Assembly: GCF_010727475.1 (NCBI RefSeq)
Contig: NZ_AP022567.1
Span: 1,302,001-1,366,000, forward strand
Origin: Mycolicibacterium mageritense
Lineage (GTDB): Bacteria > Actinomycetota > Actinomycetes > Mycobacteriales > Mycobacteriaceae
DNA: 64,000 bases
Direction of reading: 5' to 3'
In this document: piece after piece, positions 25,965 to 33,672 of the stretch
Numbering within the stretch: position 1 is the first letter of the stretch
How the letters are laid out: each line of letters begins with the position of its first letter
Notes under the pieces: generated by a model
What the model saw: the letters and a program-made list of their open reading frames with translations, nothing else
The model's database searches: none
What the model was told of the DNA's origin: nothing
Translations under genes and position numbers: made by a program

Positions 25965-26156
25965 ATGAGGATTGAAGCCGACCACGACCTGTGCATCGCA
26001 TCGGGCAACTGCGTCATGGTCTCCGATGCGCTGTTCGATCAGGACGACGACGGTGTCGTGGTGGTGCGGGTCGACGAGGTGCCCGACGCCGAAGTGGAGC
26101 ATGCGCGCGAAGCGGTCCGGCTGTGCCCGGCAAGCGTGCTGAAGCTGGTCGACTGA
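25965..26156 (+). CDS. [3Fe-4S]-type ferredoxin, redox partner of the adjacent P450
   Basis: A 63-residue ferredoxin: DLCIASGNC then LCPASVL. The spacing C-x5-C...CP, with Ser in the position that holds the extra Cys of 4Fe proteins, fits the single-cluster [3Fe-4S] ferredoxins that feed mycobacterial P450s. I prefer the ATG at 25965, which has GAGGTGGTGAG upstream; a GTG at 25953 overlapping the P450 stop is possible. The variable residue in the motif is usually His, Ala or similar, and here it is Ser, which may tune the cluster potential. Confidence 0.88.
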   Translation: MRIEADHDLCIASGNCVMVSDALFDQDDDGVVVVRVDEVPDAEVEHAREAVRLCPASVLKLVD

Positions 26157-26168
26157 GCCGTCAGACCC

Positions 26169-26226
26169 CGAGTTCGACGAAAACGTCGTAAAAGCGCTTA
26201 GGCGAGCAGCATTTTCGTCGAATTCG
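26169..26226. terminator. Imperfect hairpin between convergent genes
   Basis: The segment 26169-26185 (CGAGTTCGACGAAAACG) pairs with 26210-26226 with two non-Watson-Crick positions, one of them a possible G-U. AAGCGCTT lies in the loop. It fills the gap between the ferredoxin stop and the stop of the minus-strand membrane gene, consistent with a bidirectional terminator. Confidence 0.5.
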
Positions 26227-26232
26227 CGATAC

Positions 26233-26895
26233 CTAGTCGGCGGTCCGGCTCTCCCCGATCACACCGGCCCGCACGAGCAGCAGCACGCTGACCACCAGCA
26301 CCCACGCCGGGAACACCAGGGCCAGCCACAACGAGACGTCGGCGGCGATCAACAGGGCCACCGCCATCGCATACGTCGAGAAGACCAGCCAGCGCGGCAT
26401 GAGCCCGGTCTTGAGCCAGATGGTGGCCAGCGAGATCATGAACACCGCACCCATCCGGATGGCGTAGGTCTTGCTCAAGGCAACCAGCAGCATGGCCGCG
26501 AACGTCACCACCTCGGTGCGGGCCGACTCGTCGGACACGTGGGCGCTGCTGTGCGCCAACGCCATTCCCACCGACGTCGAGACGAAGACCATGGCCAGGA
26601 ACAGCAAGCCACTGCCGAGGAAAACCGACGCGAAAAACTTGTCCTCGAACCGGCCGAAGCCGTCGCGCACCACCCCGATGAACCACAGGAACGTGATGCC
26701 CGCGAACGGCATGAGCGTCGAGGCCAATCGGATCTTGGTGCTGCCCGTGACGGTCCACTGCGTGCCCGGCACGTCGCCCTCCGGCAGCGCCGACCAGATC
26801 ATCACGACGGCGGCGCCGAACAGCAGGGCGAACAACACGCCGGCCAACGCGGCCGCGCGAGGCGTCGACAACCGGTGCAGATGCTGCTGGATCAC
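26233..26895 (-). CDS. Integral membrane protein of unknown function
   Basis: A 220-residue protein with about six hydrophobic segments (near residues 15-35, 60-78, 88-108, 125-142, 148-165 and 180-208) and few charged residues apart from DGFGRFEDKFF in the second loop. I do not recognise the family. It ends convergently with the ferredoxin gene. Upstream, the thioesterase stop is 19 bp away in the same direction, so it may be the last gene of purA-thioesterase-membrane protein. Confidence 0.75.
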   Translation of the reverse strand: MIQQHLHRLSTPRAAALAGVLFALLFGAAVVMIWSALPEGDVPGTQWTVTGSTKIRLASTLMPFAGITFLWFIGVVRDGFGRFEDKFFASVFLGSGLLFLAMVFVSTSVGMALAHSSAHVSDESARTEVVTFAAMLLVALSKTYAIRMGAVFMISLATIWLKTGLMPRWLVFSTYAMAVALLIAADVSLWLALVFPAWVLVVSVLLLVRAGVIGESRTAD

Positions 26896-26914
26896 CGCGT
26901 CATAGTGACACGGC

Positions 26915-27544
26915 TCAGGGCTGGCCGGGCAGCAATCTGATCATCAACCCGTTGGCCTCGGCGAGCAGGTTACCGTCCGGATCCCGCAACTCGGCGTTGA
27001 CAAATGCCTTGCGCCCCTCGGCTTCGCGGACCCAGCCGCGCGCGGTGAGCACGGTGTCGATCGGAGTGACCTTGCGATAGTCGACGTGCAGGAACGCGGT
27101 CCGGCTGATCGGCCGGCCCGCGGCGTGGATGACCATGCCGAACACCGAGTCGAACAGCAGCGGCAGCACGCCGCCGTGCACGGCATAGTTGCCGCCCACG
27201 TGGTACCGGCTGAACTCGACCTTCAACTCGACACCCTCGGGCTCGAACGTCGCCACAGTGAACGGCGGCATCAGCAGACTGCCGACACCCGGCAGGGCCG
27301 GCACCCGGTTGGCCGGGCCGACACCCTCGGCAGCCTCGTACGGCGCGAGCAGCTTGACGAGCTCTTCGACTCGGTCAGCCGCGTCGTCCCAGGTGTCGGA
27401 GTCAGGGTTGGCCGACACGGCGAGATCCTGCGCCCGGCGCATCGCGGTCAGGAAACGCGCGAAACCCGGTCCGGGGTCGGCGGCCTCGAAAACCGGGAAG
27501 CCGCCGTGCTGAGAGAAGACGGACTCTCGTCGCTCGTCCGTCAC
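26915..27544 (-). CDS. PaaI-type hotdog-fold thioesterase (Rv0356c-like)
   Basis: A 209-residue protein starting at the GTG at 27544, which overlaps the purA stop by 4 bp. The C-terminal 120 residues are a hotdog domain: GGNYAVHGGVLPLLFDSVFG is the typical helix with the catalytic region, followed by ISRTAFLHVDYRKVTPI. It likely hydrolyses an acyl-CoA; the acyl group is unknown. It corresponds to Rv0356c next to purA (Rv0357c) and marks the start of the second synteny block. Confidence 0.87.
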   Translation of the reverse strand: MTDERRESVFSQHGGFPVFEAADPGPGFARFLTAMRRAQDLAVSANPDSDTWDDAADRVEELVKLLAPYEAAEGVGPANRVPALPGVGSLLMPPFTVATFEPEGVELKVEFSRYHVGGNYAVHGGVLPLLFDSVFGMVIHAAGRPISRTAFLHVDYRKVTPIDTVLTARGWVREAEGRKAFVNAELRDPDGNLLAEANGLMIRLLPGQP

Positions 27545-28836
27545 TTCTCGGCCAGGATGTCGCGCCGCACGATCGTCTGGTCGCGGCCGGGACCCACGCC
27601 GATGCACGAAACATGCGCGCCGGCAAGCTCTTCGAGCCGCAGCACGTAATCCTTTGCCTTGGCGGGCAGGTCGGAGAACTCGCGGGCGGTCGAGATGTCC
27701 TCCCACCAGCCGGGCAGCTCCTCGTAGATGGGCTCGGCGCGGTGGATGTCGCTCTGCGTCATCGGCATCTCGTCGGTGCGCTTGCCGTCGACCTTGTAGC
27801 CGACGCACACGGGCACGGTCTCCAGGCTCGACAGCACGTCGAGCTTGGTCAGGAAGTAGTCGGTGATGCCGTTGACGCGGGTCGCATAGCGGGCGATCAC
27901 GGCGTCGAACCAGCCGCAGCGCCGGGCGCGGCCCGTGGTCACGCCGACCTCACCACCAGTCTTGGCCAGGTAGGCACCGTGGTCGTCGAACAACTCCGTC
28001 GGGAACGGCCCGGACCCCACCCGCGTGGTGTAGGCCTTGAGGATCCCGAGCACCGTGGTGATCCGCGTTGGCCCGATGCCCGAGCCCACCGCGGCGCCGC
28101 CGGCCGTCGGGTTCGACGACGTGACGAACGGGTACGTGCCGTGGTCGACGTCGAGCAGCGTGCCCTGCGAACCCTCCAGCAGCACGGTCTCACCGTTTTC
28201 CAGGGCCTGGTTGAGCAGCAGCCGCGCGTCGGCGATGCGGTGCTTGAAGCCCTCGGCCTGCGCCAGCAGGTTCTCGACCACCTCGGCCGGCTCCAGCGCC
28301 TTGCGGTTGTAGATCTTGACCAGCACCTGGTTCTTGAATTCCAGGGCAGCCTCGATCTTTTCGGCCAGCAGCTGCTCGTCGAGCACGTCGGCCACGCGGA
28401 TGCCGATGCGGGCGATCTTGTCCTGGTAGCACGGACCGATCCCGCGGCCCGTGGTGCCGATCTTCTTGCTGCCCGCGTACCGCTCGACGACCTTGTCGAT
28501 CGCGACGTGGTACGGCATCAGCAAGTGCGCGTCGGCCGAGATCAACAGACCCGACGTGTCGACCGCGCGGTCCTCGAGCCCCTTGAGCTCGGTGAGCAGC
28601 ACGCCCGGATCGACCACGACACCGTTGCCGATGACGTTGGTGACCCCTGGGGTCAGGATGCCCGAGGGAATGAGATGCAGGGCGAAGTTCTCCCCGGTGG
28701 GCAACACGACGGTGTGTCCCGCGTTGTTGCCGCCCTGGTAGCGAACCACCCATTGCACCCGGCCACCGAGCAGATCGGTGGCTTTACCTTTGCCCTCGTC
28801 GCCCCACTGGGCGCCGATGAGGACGATTGCCGGCAT
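27541..28836 (-). CDS. purA: Adenylosuccinate synthetase
   Basis: PurA (431 residues) makes adenylosuccinate from IMP, aspartate and GTP, the first committed step to AMP. The N-terminal P-loop motif GAQWGDEGKGKATD, TTGRGIGPCYQDK and GVTTGRARRCGWFD are all conserved. Length is normal. It is coupled to the downstream thioesterase by a 4-bp overlap and divergent from the Rv0358-like gene. In this genome it lies near the other pur genes, unlike M. tuberculosis, where it is about 0.4 Mb away. Confidence 0.98.
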   Translation of the reverse strand: MPAIVLIGAQWGDEGKGKATDLLGGRVQWVVRYQGGNNAGHTVVLPTGENFALHLIPSGILTPGVTNVIGNGVVVDPGVLLTELKGLEDRAVDTSGLLISADAHLLMPYHVAIDKVVERYAGSKKIGTTGRGIGPCYQDKIARIGIRVADVLDEQLLAEKIEAALEFKNQVLVKIYNRKALEPAEVVENLLAQAEGFKHRIADARLLLNQALENGETVLLEGSQGTLLDVDHGTYPFVTSSNPTAGGAAVGSGIGPTRITTVLGILKAYTTRVGSGPFPTELFDDHGAYLAKTGGEVGVTTGRARRCGWFDAVIARYATRVNGITDYFLTKLDVLSSLETVPVCVGYKVDGKRTDEMPMTQSDIHRAEPIYEELPGWWEDISTAREFSDLPAKAKDYVLRLEELAGAHVSCIGVGPGRDQTIVRRDILAEK

Positions 28837-28920
28837 GGCGTAATCTCCCGCCTATCTCCGCGTCTAATGTGACGCAGCCGGTAGGTCACCTTATCCCAGG
28901 GCACGCGAGGAGCACACATT

Positions 28921-29511
28921 TTGTCCAACCGGACGCGCGACGTGCCTGGTGTCGCGGTCTTCGGCACCGGCGCGCCGGGCCCGCTGCGGGGCCTGCCGAG
29001 AGTCGAGCTCGACGACGTCGCCGATCAGCGCCGGATCGTCGTGACCGGCCCGGCCGCCGAGCTGGCGGCGGTGCTCGCGGCGTTGCTGCGGGCCGACCGG
29101 CTCGATGTCGAGGTCGCGCACGCCACCGGCGCATGGTCGGCACGCCGCGCCCTCACCGCAGCCGCGCGCCGCGTGCCGCTGATCCGCGACGAGACGGGAG
29201 CGGTGATCGTCGCGGCAGCCGAATGGCGTGGCAGCGAGGGCACGACGCTGCACGGCGAGGCCGTCGTCGACGACACCGTGCTGTTCGACGGCGAGGTGCC
29301 CGGCGTCCGCATCGAGCCGACGTCGAGCCTGCCCGGCCTGCGCGCGAGCGTGCTGTCGCCGCGTGGCCGTCCCCGTGGCTGGGTGACCGGGCGGGCTGCG
29401 CAGCTGGGCACCACGGGCGTGCTCGTGACGCGTGACGGCGTGGCCGCACCCAAGCGGCTGCGCCGCTCGACGTTCTACCGGCACACCGAAGGATGGCTGC
29501 GGGTCGGCTGA
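28921..29511 (+). CDS. Conserved hypothetical protein (Rv0358-like)
   Basis: A 196-residue cytoplasmic protein with a TTG start. It is rich in Arg, Ala and Val with no membrane segment; recognisable stretches are LDVEVAHATGAWSARRAL and RRSTFYRHTEGWLRVG at the end. It corresponds to Rv0358 beside purA and upstream of the M50 protease gene. The RRSTFYRH ending is basic and could bind nucleic acid, but nothing more specific can be said. Confidence 0.8.
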   Translation: MSNRTRDVPGVAVFGTGAPGPLRGLPRVELDDVADQRRIVVTGPAAELAAVLAALLRADRLDVEVAHATGAWSARRALTAAARRVPLIRDETGAVIVAAAEWRGSEGTTLHGEAVVDDTVLFDGEVPGVRIEPTSSLPGLRASVLSPRGRPRGWVTGRAAQLGTTGVLVTRDGVAAPKRLRRSTFYRHTEGWLRVG

Positions 29512-29540
29512 ACTGCGCCGGGAGCCGGTAGCGTCGAATC

Positions 29541-30320
29541 GTGAACATCCGCCCGTTGCATCAGTCGGTCCGGCCGAGCCCGGTCTTCCTGGCCGTCGTC
29601 GCGCTCACCGCAGCGGGCGGGGTGATCGCCTGGCTGGCCGCCGACACCGTGAAGCCACTGTCCTACGTCGGCGTGTTCATCCTGGTGATCGCGGGCTGGT
29701 TGGTGTCGCTGTGCCTGCACGAGTTCGGCCACGCCTACACCGCGTGGAAGTTCGGTGACCACGATGTGGCCGTGCGCGGCTACCTGACGCTCAACCCGCT
29801 GAAGTACTCACACCCCATGCTGTCGCTGGGGTTGCCCGTGCTGTTCATCGCGCTCGGCGGCATCGGGTTTCCCGGTGGCGCGGTGTACGTGCGCACCTGG
29901 GGTATGACGGCGCGGCAGAAGACCCTGGTCAGCCTGGCCGGGCCGGCCGCGAACCTGGTGCTCGGGGTGGTGCTGCTCGTGGCGACGCGGTTGTTCTACG
30001 ACGCCGCCCACGGCGTGTTCTGGTCCGGACTCGCGTTCTTGGGGTTCCTGCAGATCACCGCGCTGGTCCTGAACCTGCTGCCCATCCCCGGTCTGGACGG
30101 ATACGGGGCCCTCGAACCGCACCTGAGCCCCGACACGCAGCGCGCGCTGGAGCCCGTCAAGCAGTGGGGGTTCCTGATCCTGCTGGTGCTCCTGATCGCG
30201 CCTGCGCTCAACCGCTGGTTCTTCGGGGCGATCTATTCGATCTGCGACCTGTCCGGCGTGTCGCCGTATCTGGTGCAGATCGGTGGTCAGCTCACCCGGT
30301 TCTGGTCGGCTTGGCTCTGA
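29541..30320 (+). CDS. rip2: Site-2 protease, M50 family (Rip2-like)
   Basis: A 259-residue intramembrane zinc metalloprotease with about six helices. CLHEFGHAY supplies the HExxH zinc motif, and NLLPIPGLDGYGALEP supplies the N/D-x-x-P-x-x-x-L-D-G motif with the third ligand Asp. It corresponds to Rv0359 (Rip2), one of the mycobacterial site-2 proteases; its substrates are unsettled. It has no PDZ domain, unlike Rip1. It is 29 bp downstream of the Rv0358-like gene, probably in an operon, and nearly abuts a convergent gene. Confidence 0.88.
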   Translation: MNIRPLHQSVRPSPVFLAVVALTAAGGVIAWLAADTVKPLSYVGVFILVIAGWLVSLCLHEFGHAYTAWKFGDHDVAVRGYLTLNPLKYSHPMLSLGLPVLFIALGGIGFPGGAVYVRTWGMTARQKTLVSLAGPAANLVLGVVLLVATRLFYDAAHGVFWSGLAFLGFLQITALVLNLLPIPGLDGYGALEPHLSPDTQRALEPVKQWGFLILLVLLIAPALNRWFFGAIYSICDLSGVSPYLVQIGGQLTRFWSAWL

Positions 30321-30324
30321 GCCG

Positions 30325-30849
30325 TCACAGGTCGGCGATCACGGCGCGCAGCGCACCGGCCAGATCGCCCGGCTGGTAGAACGGCCCGAGCCCGTCGGAG
30401 AGCAGCATGCGCAGGCGCGCGACGCCGTGCGCACGTACGGGCCATGGCCCTTCCAGCAGCGCAACGACGTCATCGAGCTCCGGTACGGCCTCGATGATCG
30501 TGGTCTGGTCGAGCGGGATGCGCGACGAGACCAGCCCGGGCCTGCGCTGGGCACCGGGCCGCACGAATCGCAACGTCGCGGCGAGCTGTCGCCGTTCGGC
30601 ATCCGACGTCAACCGCGCGATGTGCGCGGCCAGCGCACTGCCCGGCTCGGCGATCACCCCGGCGACCAACTGCTGGTCGTACCGCCAGGCGAGCAGGCGC
30701 GCCAGCAGCCGCACCACCGGTGTGCCGGGCCGGACGGACCAGGCTGAACGCGGGACTGCGGGGGCGGTGACATCGGACCTCACACTTTGGCCAACGGGCA
30801 GGTGAGGGGCCGGATTCCAGATCGGCGGCAAAGGTGACTGTTGCAACAT
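30325..30849 (-). CDS. Hypothetical protein
   Basis: An open frame of 174 codons from an ATG at 30849, with a possible shorter start at the GTG at 30783. The product is Arg/Leu/Ala-rich, with no clear membrane segment or motif; RLLARLLAWRYDQQLVAG and DDVVALLEGPWPVRAHGVARL suggest helices. It fills the gap between the Rip2 gene and the cation exporter with no competing frame, which supports it. The long start would put its first codons inside the palindrome upstream of the divergent exporter gene, so the shorter start may be right. Confidence 0.55.
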   Translation of the reverse strand: MLQQSPLPPIWNPAPHLPVGQSVRSDVTAPAVPRSAWSVRPGTPVVRLLARLLAWRYDQQLVAGVIAEPGSALAAHIARLTSDAERRQLAATLRFVRPGAQRRPGLVSSRIPLDQTTIIEAVPELDDVVALLEGPWPVRAHGVARLRMLLSDGLGPFYQPGDLAGALRAVIADL

Positions 30850-30868
30850 ATGCGATTATGCGCATATA
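30847..30868. promoter_or_regulatory. Inverted repeat upstream of the cation exporter, ArsR/SmtB-like
   Basis: CATATGCG and CGCATATA flank a 6-bp spacer, 7 of 8 pairs matching, 8 bp before the exporter ATG. AT-rich palindromes of this kind are typical sites for ArsR/SmtB zinc sensors. No such sensor gene is in the neighbourhood. Confidence 0.45.
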
Positions 30869-30876
30869 TTGCTGCC

Positions 30877-31776
30877 ATGGGCGCAGGCCACGATCACAGC
30901 CATCACAACACCGACACCCGGGTCAGTCGCATGCTCATCGCGGCCGCGATCCTGTCGGCGTTCTTCGTCATCGAGCTCGTGACCGCGCTGCTGATCAACT
31001 CCATCGCGCTGCTCGCCGATGCGGGCCACATGCTGACCGATCTGGTCGCGATGTTCATGGGGCTGACAGCGGTACTGCTCGCGCGCCGCGGCAGCTCGTC
31101 GCCGGACCGGACCTACGGCTGGCATCGCGCCGAGGTGTTCACCGCGGTGGCCAACGCCGCCCTGCTGCTCGGCGTGGCGGGATTCATCCTCTACGAGGCG
31201 TTCGAACGGCTCGGCGACGCGCCCGAGGTGCCCGGCGTGCCGATGATCGTCGTGGCCCTGGCGGGCCTGATCGCCAACGCCGTCGTCGTCCTCATGCTTC
31301 GGTCGGATTCCGAGCACAGCCTGGCCGTCAAGGGCGCCTACATGGAGGTCGTGGCCGACACGGTCGGCAGCATCGGCGTGCTGATCGCAGGCATCGTGAC
31401 CGTCACCACGGGCTGGCCCTACGCCGACGTCGTGGTCGCGGTCCTGGTGGCGCTGTGGGTGCTGCCGCGGGCGTTCGCGCTGGCCCGCGCGGCCCTGCGC
31501 ATCCTGAGCGAGTCCTCCCCCAGCCACATCGACGTCGAGGAGCTGCGGACGGCGCTGGGCGCGGTCGACGGCGTGACGGGCGTGCACGATCTGCACGTGT
31601 GGACGCTGGTGCCGGGCAAGGACATGGTCACGGCGCACCTGACCAGCAGCGCCGACAGTGCGCAGGTGCTCGACGATGCCAGGGCCGTGCTGACCGCGCA
31701 CGGCCTGGAGCACGCGACCGTGCAGGTCGAACCGCCCGACAGCGCGGGCGACTGCAAGTGCGAAGCGAAGTGGTAG
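30877..31776 (+). CDS. Cation diffusion facilitator family zinc/cobalt exporter
   Basis: A 299-residue CDF protein from the ATG at 30877. It has a His-rich N-terminus (GHDHSHHNTD), about six helices, the metal-site motif LADAGHMLTD in TM2 and the matching EVVADTVGS in TM5, and a C-terminal cytoplasmic domain (residues about 210-299) ending DCKCEAKW. It expels zinc or a related divalent cation in exchange for protons. A palindrome just upstream suggests metal-responsive repression. The stop directly abuts the convergent DUF3151 gene. Confidence 0.93.
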   Translation: MGAGHDHSHHNTDTRVSRMLIAAAILSAFFVIELVTALLINSIALLADAGHMLTDLVAMFMGLTAVLLARRGSSSPDRTYGWHRAEVFTAVANAALLLGVAGFILYEAFERLGDAPEVPGVPMIVVALAGLIANAVVVLMLRSDSEHSLAVKGAYMEVVADTVGSIGVLIAGIVTVTTGWPYADVVVAVLVALWVLPRAFALARAALRILSESSPSHIDVEELRTALGAVDGVTGVHDLHVWTLVPGKDMVTAHLTSSADSAQVLDDARAVLTAHGLEHATVQVEPPDSAGDCKCEAKW

Positions 31777-32193
31777 CTAGCCGAGCCCGAGCTCGGCGCG
31801 CGCCGACGGATCGCAGTCGTCGAGCAGATCCAGGCACCGCTGGAACTCGTCGGTCTCGCCGATGTCGTCGGCCGCCCGCGCCAGCGCAGCGACACAGCGC
31901 AGGAACCCCTGATTGGGCTCGTGGCTGAACGGCACCGGGCCGAAGCCCTTCCAGCCGTTGCGCCGCAACTGGTCCAGCCCGCGGTGATAGCCCGTGCGGG
32001 CGTAGGCATAGGCGGTGACGGCCTTGTCGTCGTCGAGCGCCTCCTCGGCCAGCACGGCCCAGGCGATCGACGCCGACGGGTGTGCGGCCGCCACCACAGC
32101 GGGCTTCTCACCGGAAGCGAGTTCGTCCTCGGCTGCCGGGTCACCCGGCAGACGCACCGGCTCCGGACCCAGCAGATCACCCATGCGTGTCAT
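31777..32193 (-). CDS. DUF3151 protein (Rv0360c-like)
   Basis: A 138-residue soluble protein from the ATG at 32193. It matches the DUF3151 family of actinobacteria, with SIAWAVLAEEALDDDKAVTAYAYARTGYHRGLDQLRRNGW as a helical-repeat region that resembles a TPR (positions about 42-81). It equals Rv0360c by position. Function is unknown. The longer open frame upstream would overlap the start region of the divergent membrane-protein gene and is rejected. Confidence 0.88.
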   Translation of the reverse strand: MTRMGDLLGPEPVRLPGDPAAEDELASGEKPAVVAAAHPSASIAWAVLAEEALDDDKAVTAYAYARTGYHRGLDQLRRNGWKGFGPVPFSHEPNQGFLRCVAALARAADDIGETDEFQRCLDLLDDCDPSARAELGLG

Positions 32194-32258
32194 GGGGCCT
32201 ATTGTGCACCGACCGATAAGCTCCACCGGTAGGGACGTACGGGAGGACCGCAGCAGGG

Positions 32259-33020
32259 ATGTCGAATCCAACGGGACCGGACGAGAACAACACACCGGAG
32301 GCGGCAGACGAGCGGACCGAACACATCGAGGTCGACCCGGTATCTGAGCCCGCCACCGAGGTCATCGGCTCACCGACCGCGATCACCGAGGCAGTCGAAC
32401 AGTCCGACGAACGTCGCTACACCGCACCGTCGGGCTTCGACGGATCAACTCAGAAGATCGACACGCCGCCGGACCCGGAAACCGAGGTCTTCGCGCCACC
32501 CTCCGGGAAAGGCGCGGCACCACAGGTCATTCCGGCCCGCGAGGAACCGCCGCGGCCCCCGCAACCGGCTGCGACGCGCCGCAGCTGGGGCTGGGTGGTG
32601 GCCGTCGTGCTGGTCATCGCCGCGCTGGCCGCCATCGCGGTGCTCGGCACCGTACTGCTGACCCGCAAGTCCTCGTCGGCGTCCTCGCAGGAGGACAAGG
32701 TCCGCGCGACCATCCAGGATTTCGACGGCGCGATCCAGCGCGGTGACCTGGCCGCGCTGCGCTCCATCACGTGCGGCAGCACGCGCGACAACTACGTCAA
32801 CTACGACCAGAAGGCGTGGGACGAGACCCACGCGCGGGTCGCCGCGGCCAAGCAGTACCCCGTGGTCGCCAGCATCGACCAGGTCATCGTCAACGGCGAC
32901 CACGCCGAGGCCAACGTCACCACCTTTATGGCCTTTGCACCGCAGACGCGGTCGACGCGCAGCTTCGACCTGCAGTTCCGCGATGATCAGTGGAAGGTCT
33001 GCCAGGCCCCCGCCGGGTAG
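32259..33020 (+). CDS. Membrane-anchored protein with disordered N-terminus (Rv0361-like)
   Basis: A 253-residue protein. Residues 1-108 are acidic, Pro/Thr-rich and probably disordered in the cytoplasm. A single membrane helix (about 110-133, WGWVVAVVLVIAALAAIAVL) is followed by an extracytoplasmic domain with the fold of Mce-associated/DUF4878-like proteins (SSQEDKVRATIQDFDGAIQRG, then a C-terminal FDLQFRDDQWKVC). Two Cys (in ITCGST and VCQAP) could pair. It equals Rv0361. The disordered tail may bind a cytoplasmic partner. The CHAP gene begins 9 bp downstream. Confidence 0.85.
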   Translation: MSNPTGPDENNTPEAADERTEHIEVDPVSEPATEVIGSPTAITEAVEQSDERRYTAPSGFDGSTQKIDTPPDPETEVFAPPSGKGAAPQVIPAREEPPRPPQPAATRRSWGWVVAVVLVIAALAAIAVLGTVLLTRKSSSASSQEDKVRATIQDFDGAIQRGDLAALRSITCGSTRDNYVNYDQKAWDETHARVAAAKQYPVVASIDQVIVNGDHAEANVTTFMAFAPQTRSTRSFDLQFRDDQWKVCQAPAG

Positions 33021-33029
33021 CCTGATGCG

Positions 33030-33593
33030 GTGGTCACGGGGGGAATGAAGCTGTGGGCAGCGCTCTGCGCTGTGGCCGCGGTGGCGGCCGTCGGAGTGGC
33101 GGCCCTGCTGGTCCGCGATGCAGGTTCGCCACGTGACACGTTCCCACGACTCGATGCGGCTGCACTGAGCCCGTCGGCACGCAGCGTCATCGACGTGCTG
33201 CGCGTCCAGTACGACTCACAGCCGCCCGGCGAGCATTTCTCCGAAGGCGTGTCCGAGCCGTGGTGTGCCGACTTCGTCAGCTGGGTGCTCAACGAGGCGG
33301 GGCAGCCCTTGGCCAACCCGAACTCAGGGCACTGGCGCATCCCCGGCGTCTACACGCTGCAGGAGTATTTCCATGCCGCGGGCCGCTTCGCCGACGCCCG
33401 CCACCGCCCGCAAGTAGGCGATGTGGCCCTCTACGCCGAAGGCAGCCCGATGGGGTTGCACACCAATTTCGTTGTGGCCGTTGATGACAACACCATCACC
33501 ACGGTCGGCGGCAACGAGGAGGGCGGGATCCGCGTGCGGTCGTTCACGCCAGGGCCCGCCGCGGGGCTCCTGGGTTACGGGCGGCTGGTTTAG
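33030..33593 (+). CDS. Exported CHAP-domain (cysteine amidase/peptidase) protein
   Basis: A 187-residue protein with a GTG start; ATG at 33045 is possible. Residues about 6-29 form an uncleaved or cleaved signal helix. The rest is a CHAP-type domain: EPWCADFVSWVL carries the nucleophile Cys, GLHTNFVVAVDD the His, and TVGGNEEGG the third residue. Such proteins cut peptidoglycan stem peptides or crosslinks. It is adjacent to and downstream of the Rv0361-like gene and probably co-transcribed, so the anchored protein could steer it. It is not part of the M. tuberculosis order, where mgtE lies here. Confidence 0.85.
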   Translation: MVTGGMKLWAALCAVAAVAAVGVAALLVRDAGSPRDTFPRLDAAALSPSARSVIDVLRVQYDSQPPGEHFSEGVSEPWCADFVSWVLNEAGQPLANPNSGHWRIPGVYTLQEYFHAAGRFADARHRPQVGDVALYAEGSPMGLHTNFVVAVDDNTITTVGGNEEGGIRVRSFTPGPAAGLLGYGRLV

Positions 33594-33600
33594 CTCCCGC

Positions 33601-33657
33601 CGAATCTGAGCTTGTGTTCCATTTTCGGGCGGTAATTGACAAACAAGCTCAGGTTCG
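33601..33657. terminator. Long imperfect hairpin between convergent genes
   Basis: CGAATCTGAGCTTGTGTT near 33601 pairs with the segment ending at 33657 (AACAAGCTCAGGTTCG), with a few mismatches and an AT-rich inner stem. It fills the gap between the CHAP gene and fba. A bidirectional terminator role is inferred. Confidence 0.5.
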
Positions 33658-33672
33658 ACGGGCTCGCGCGGA

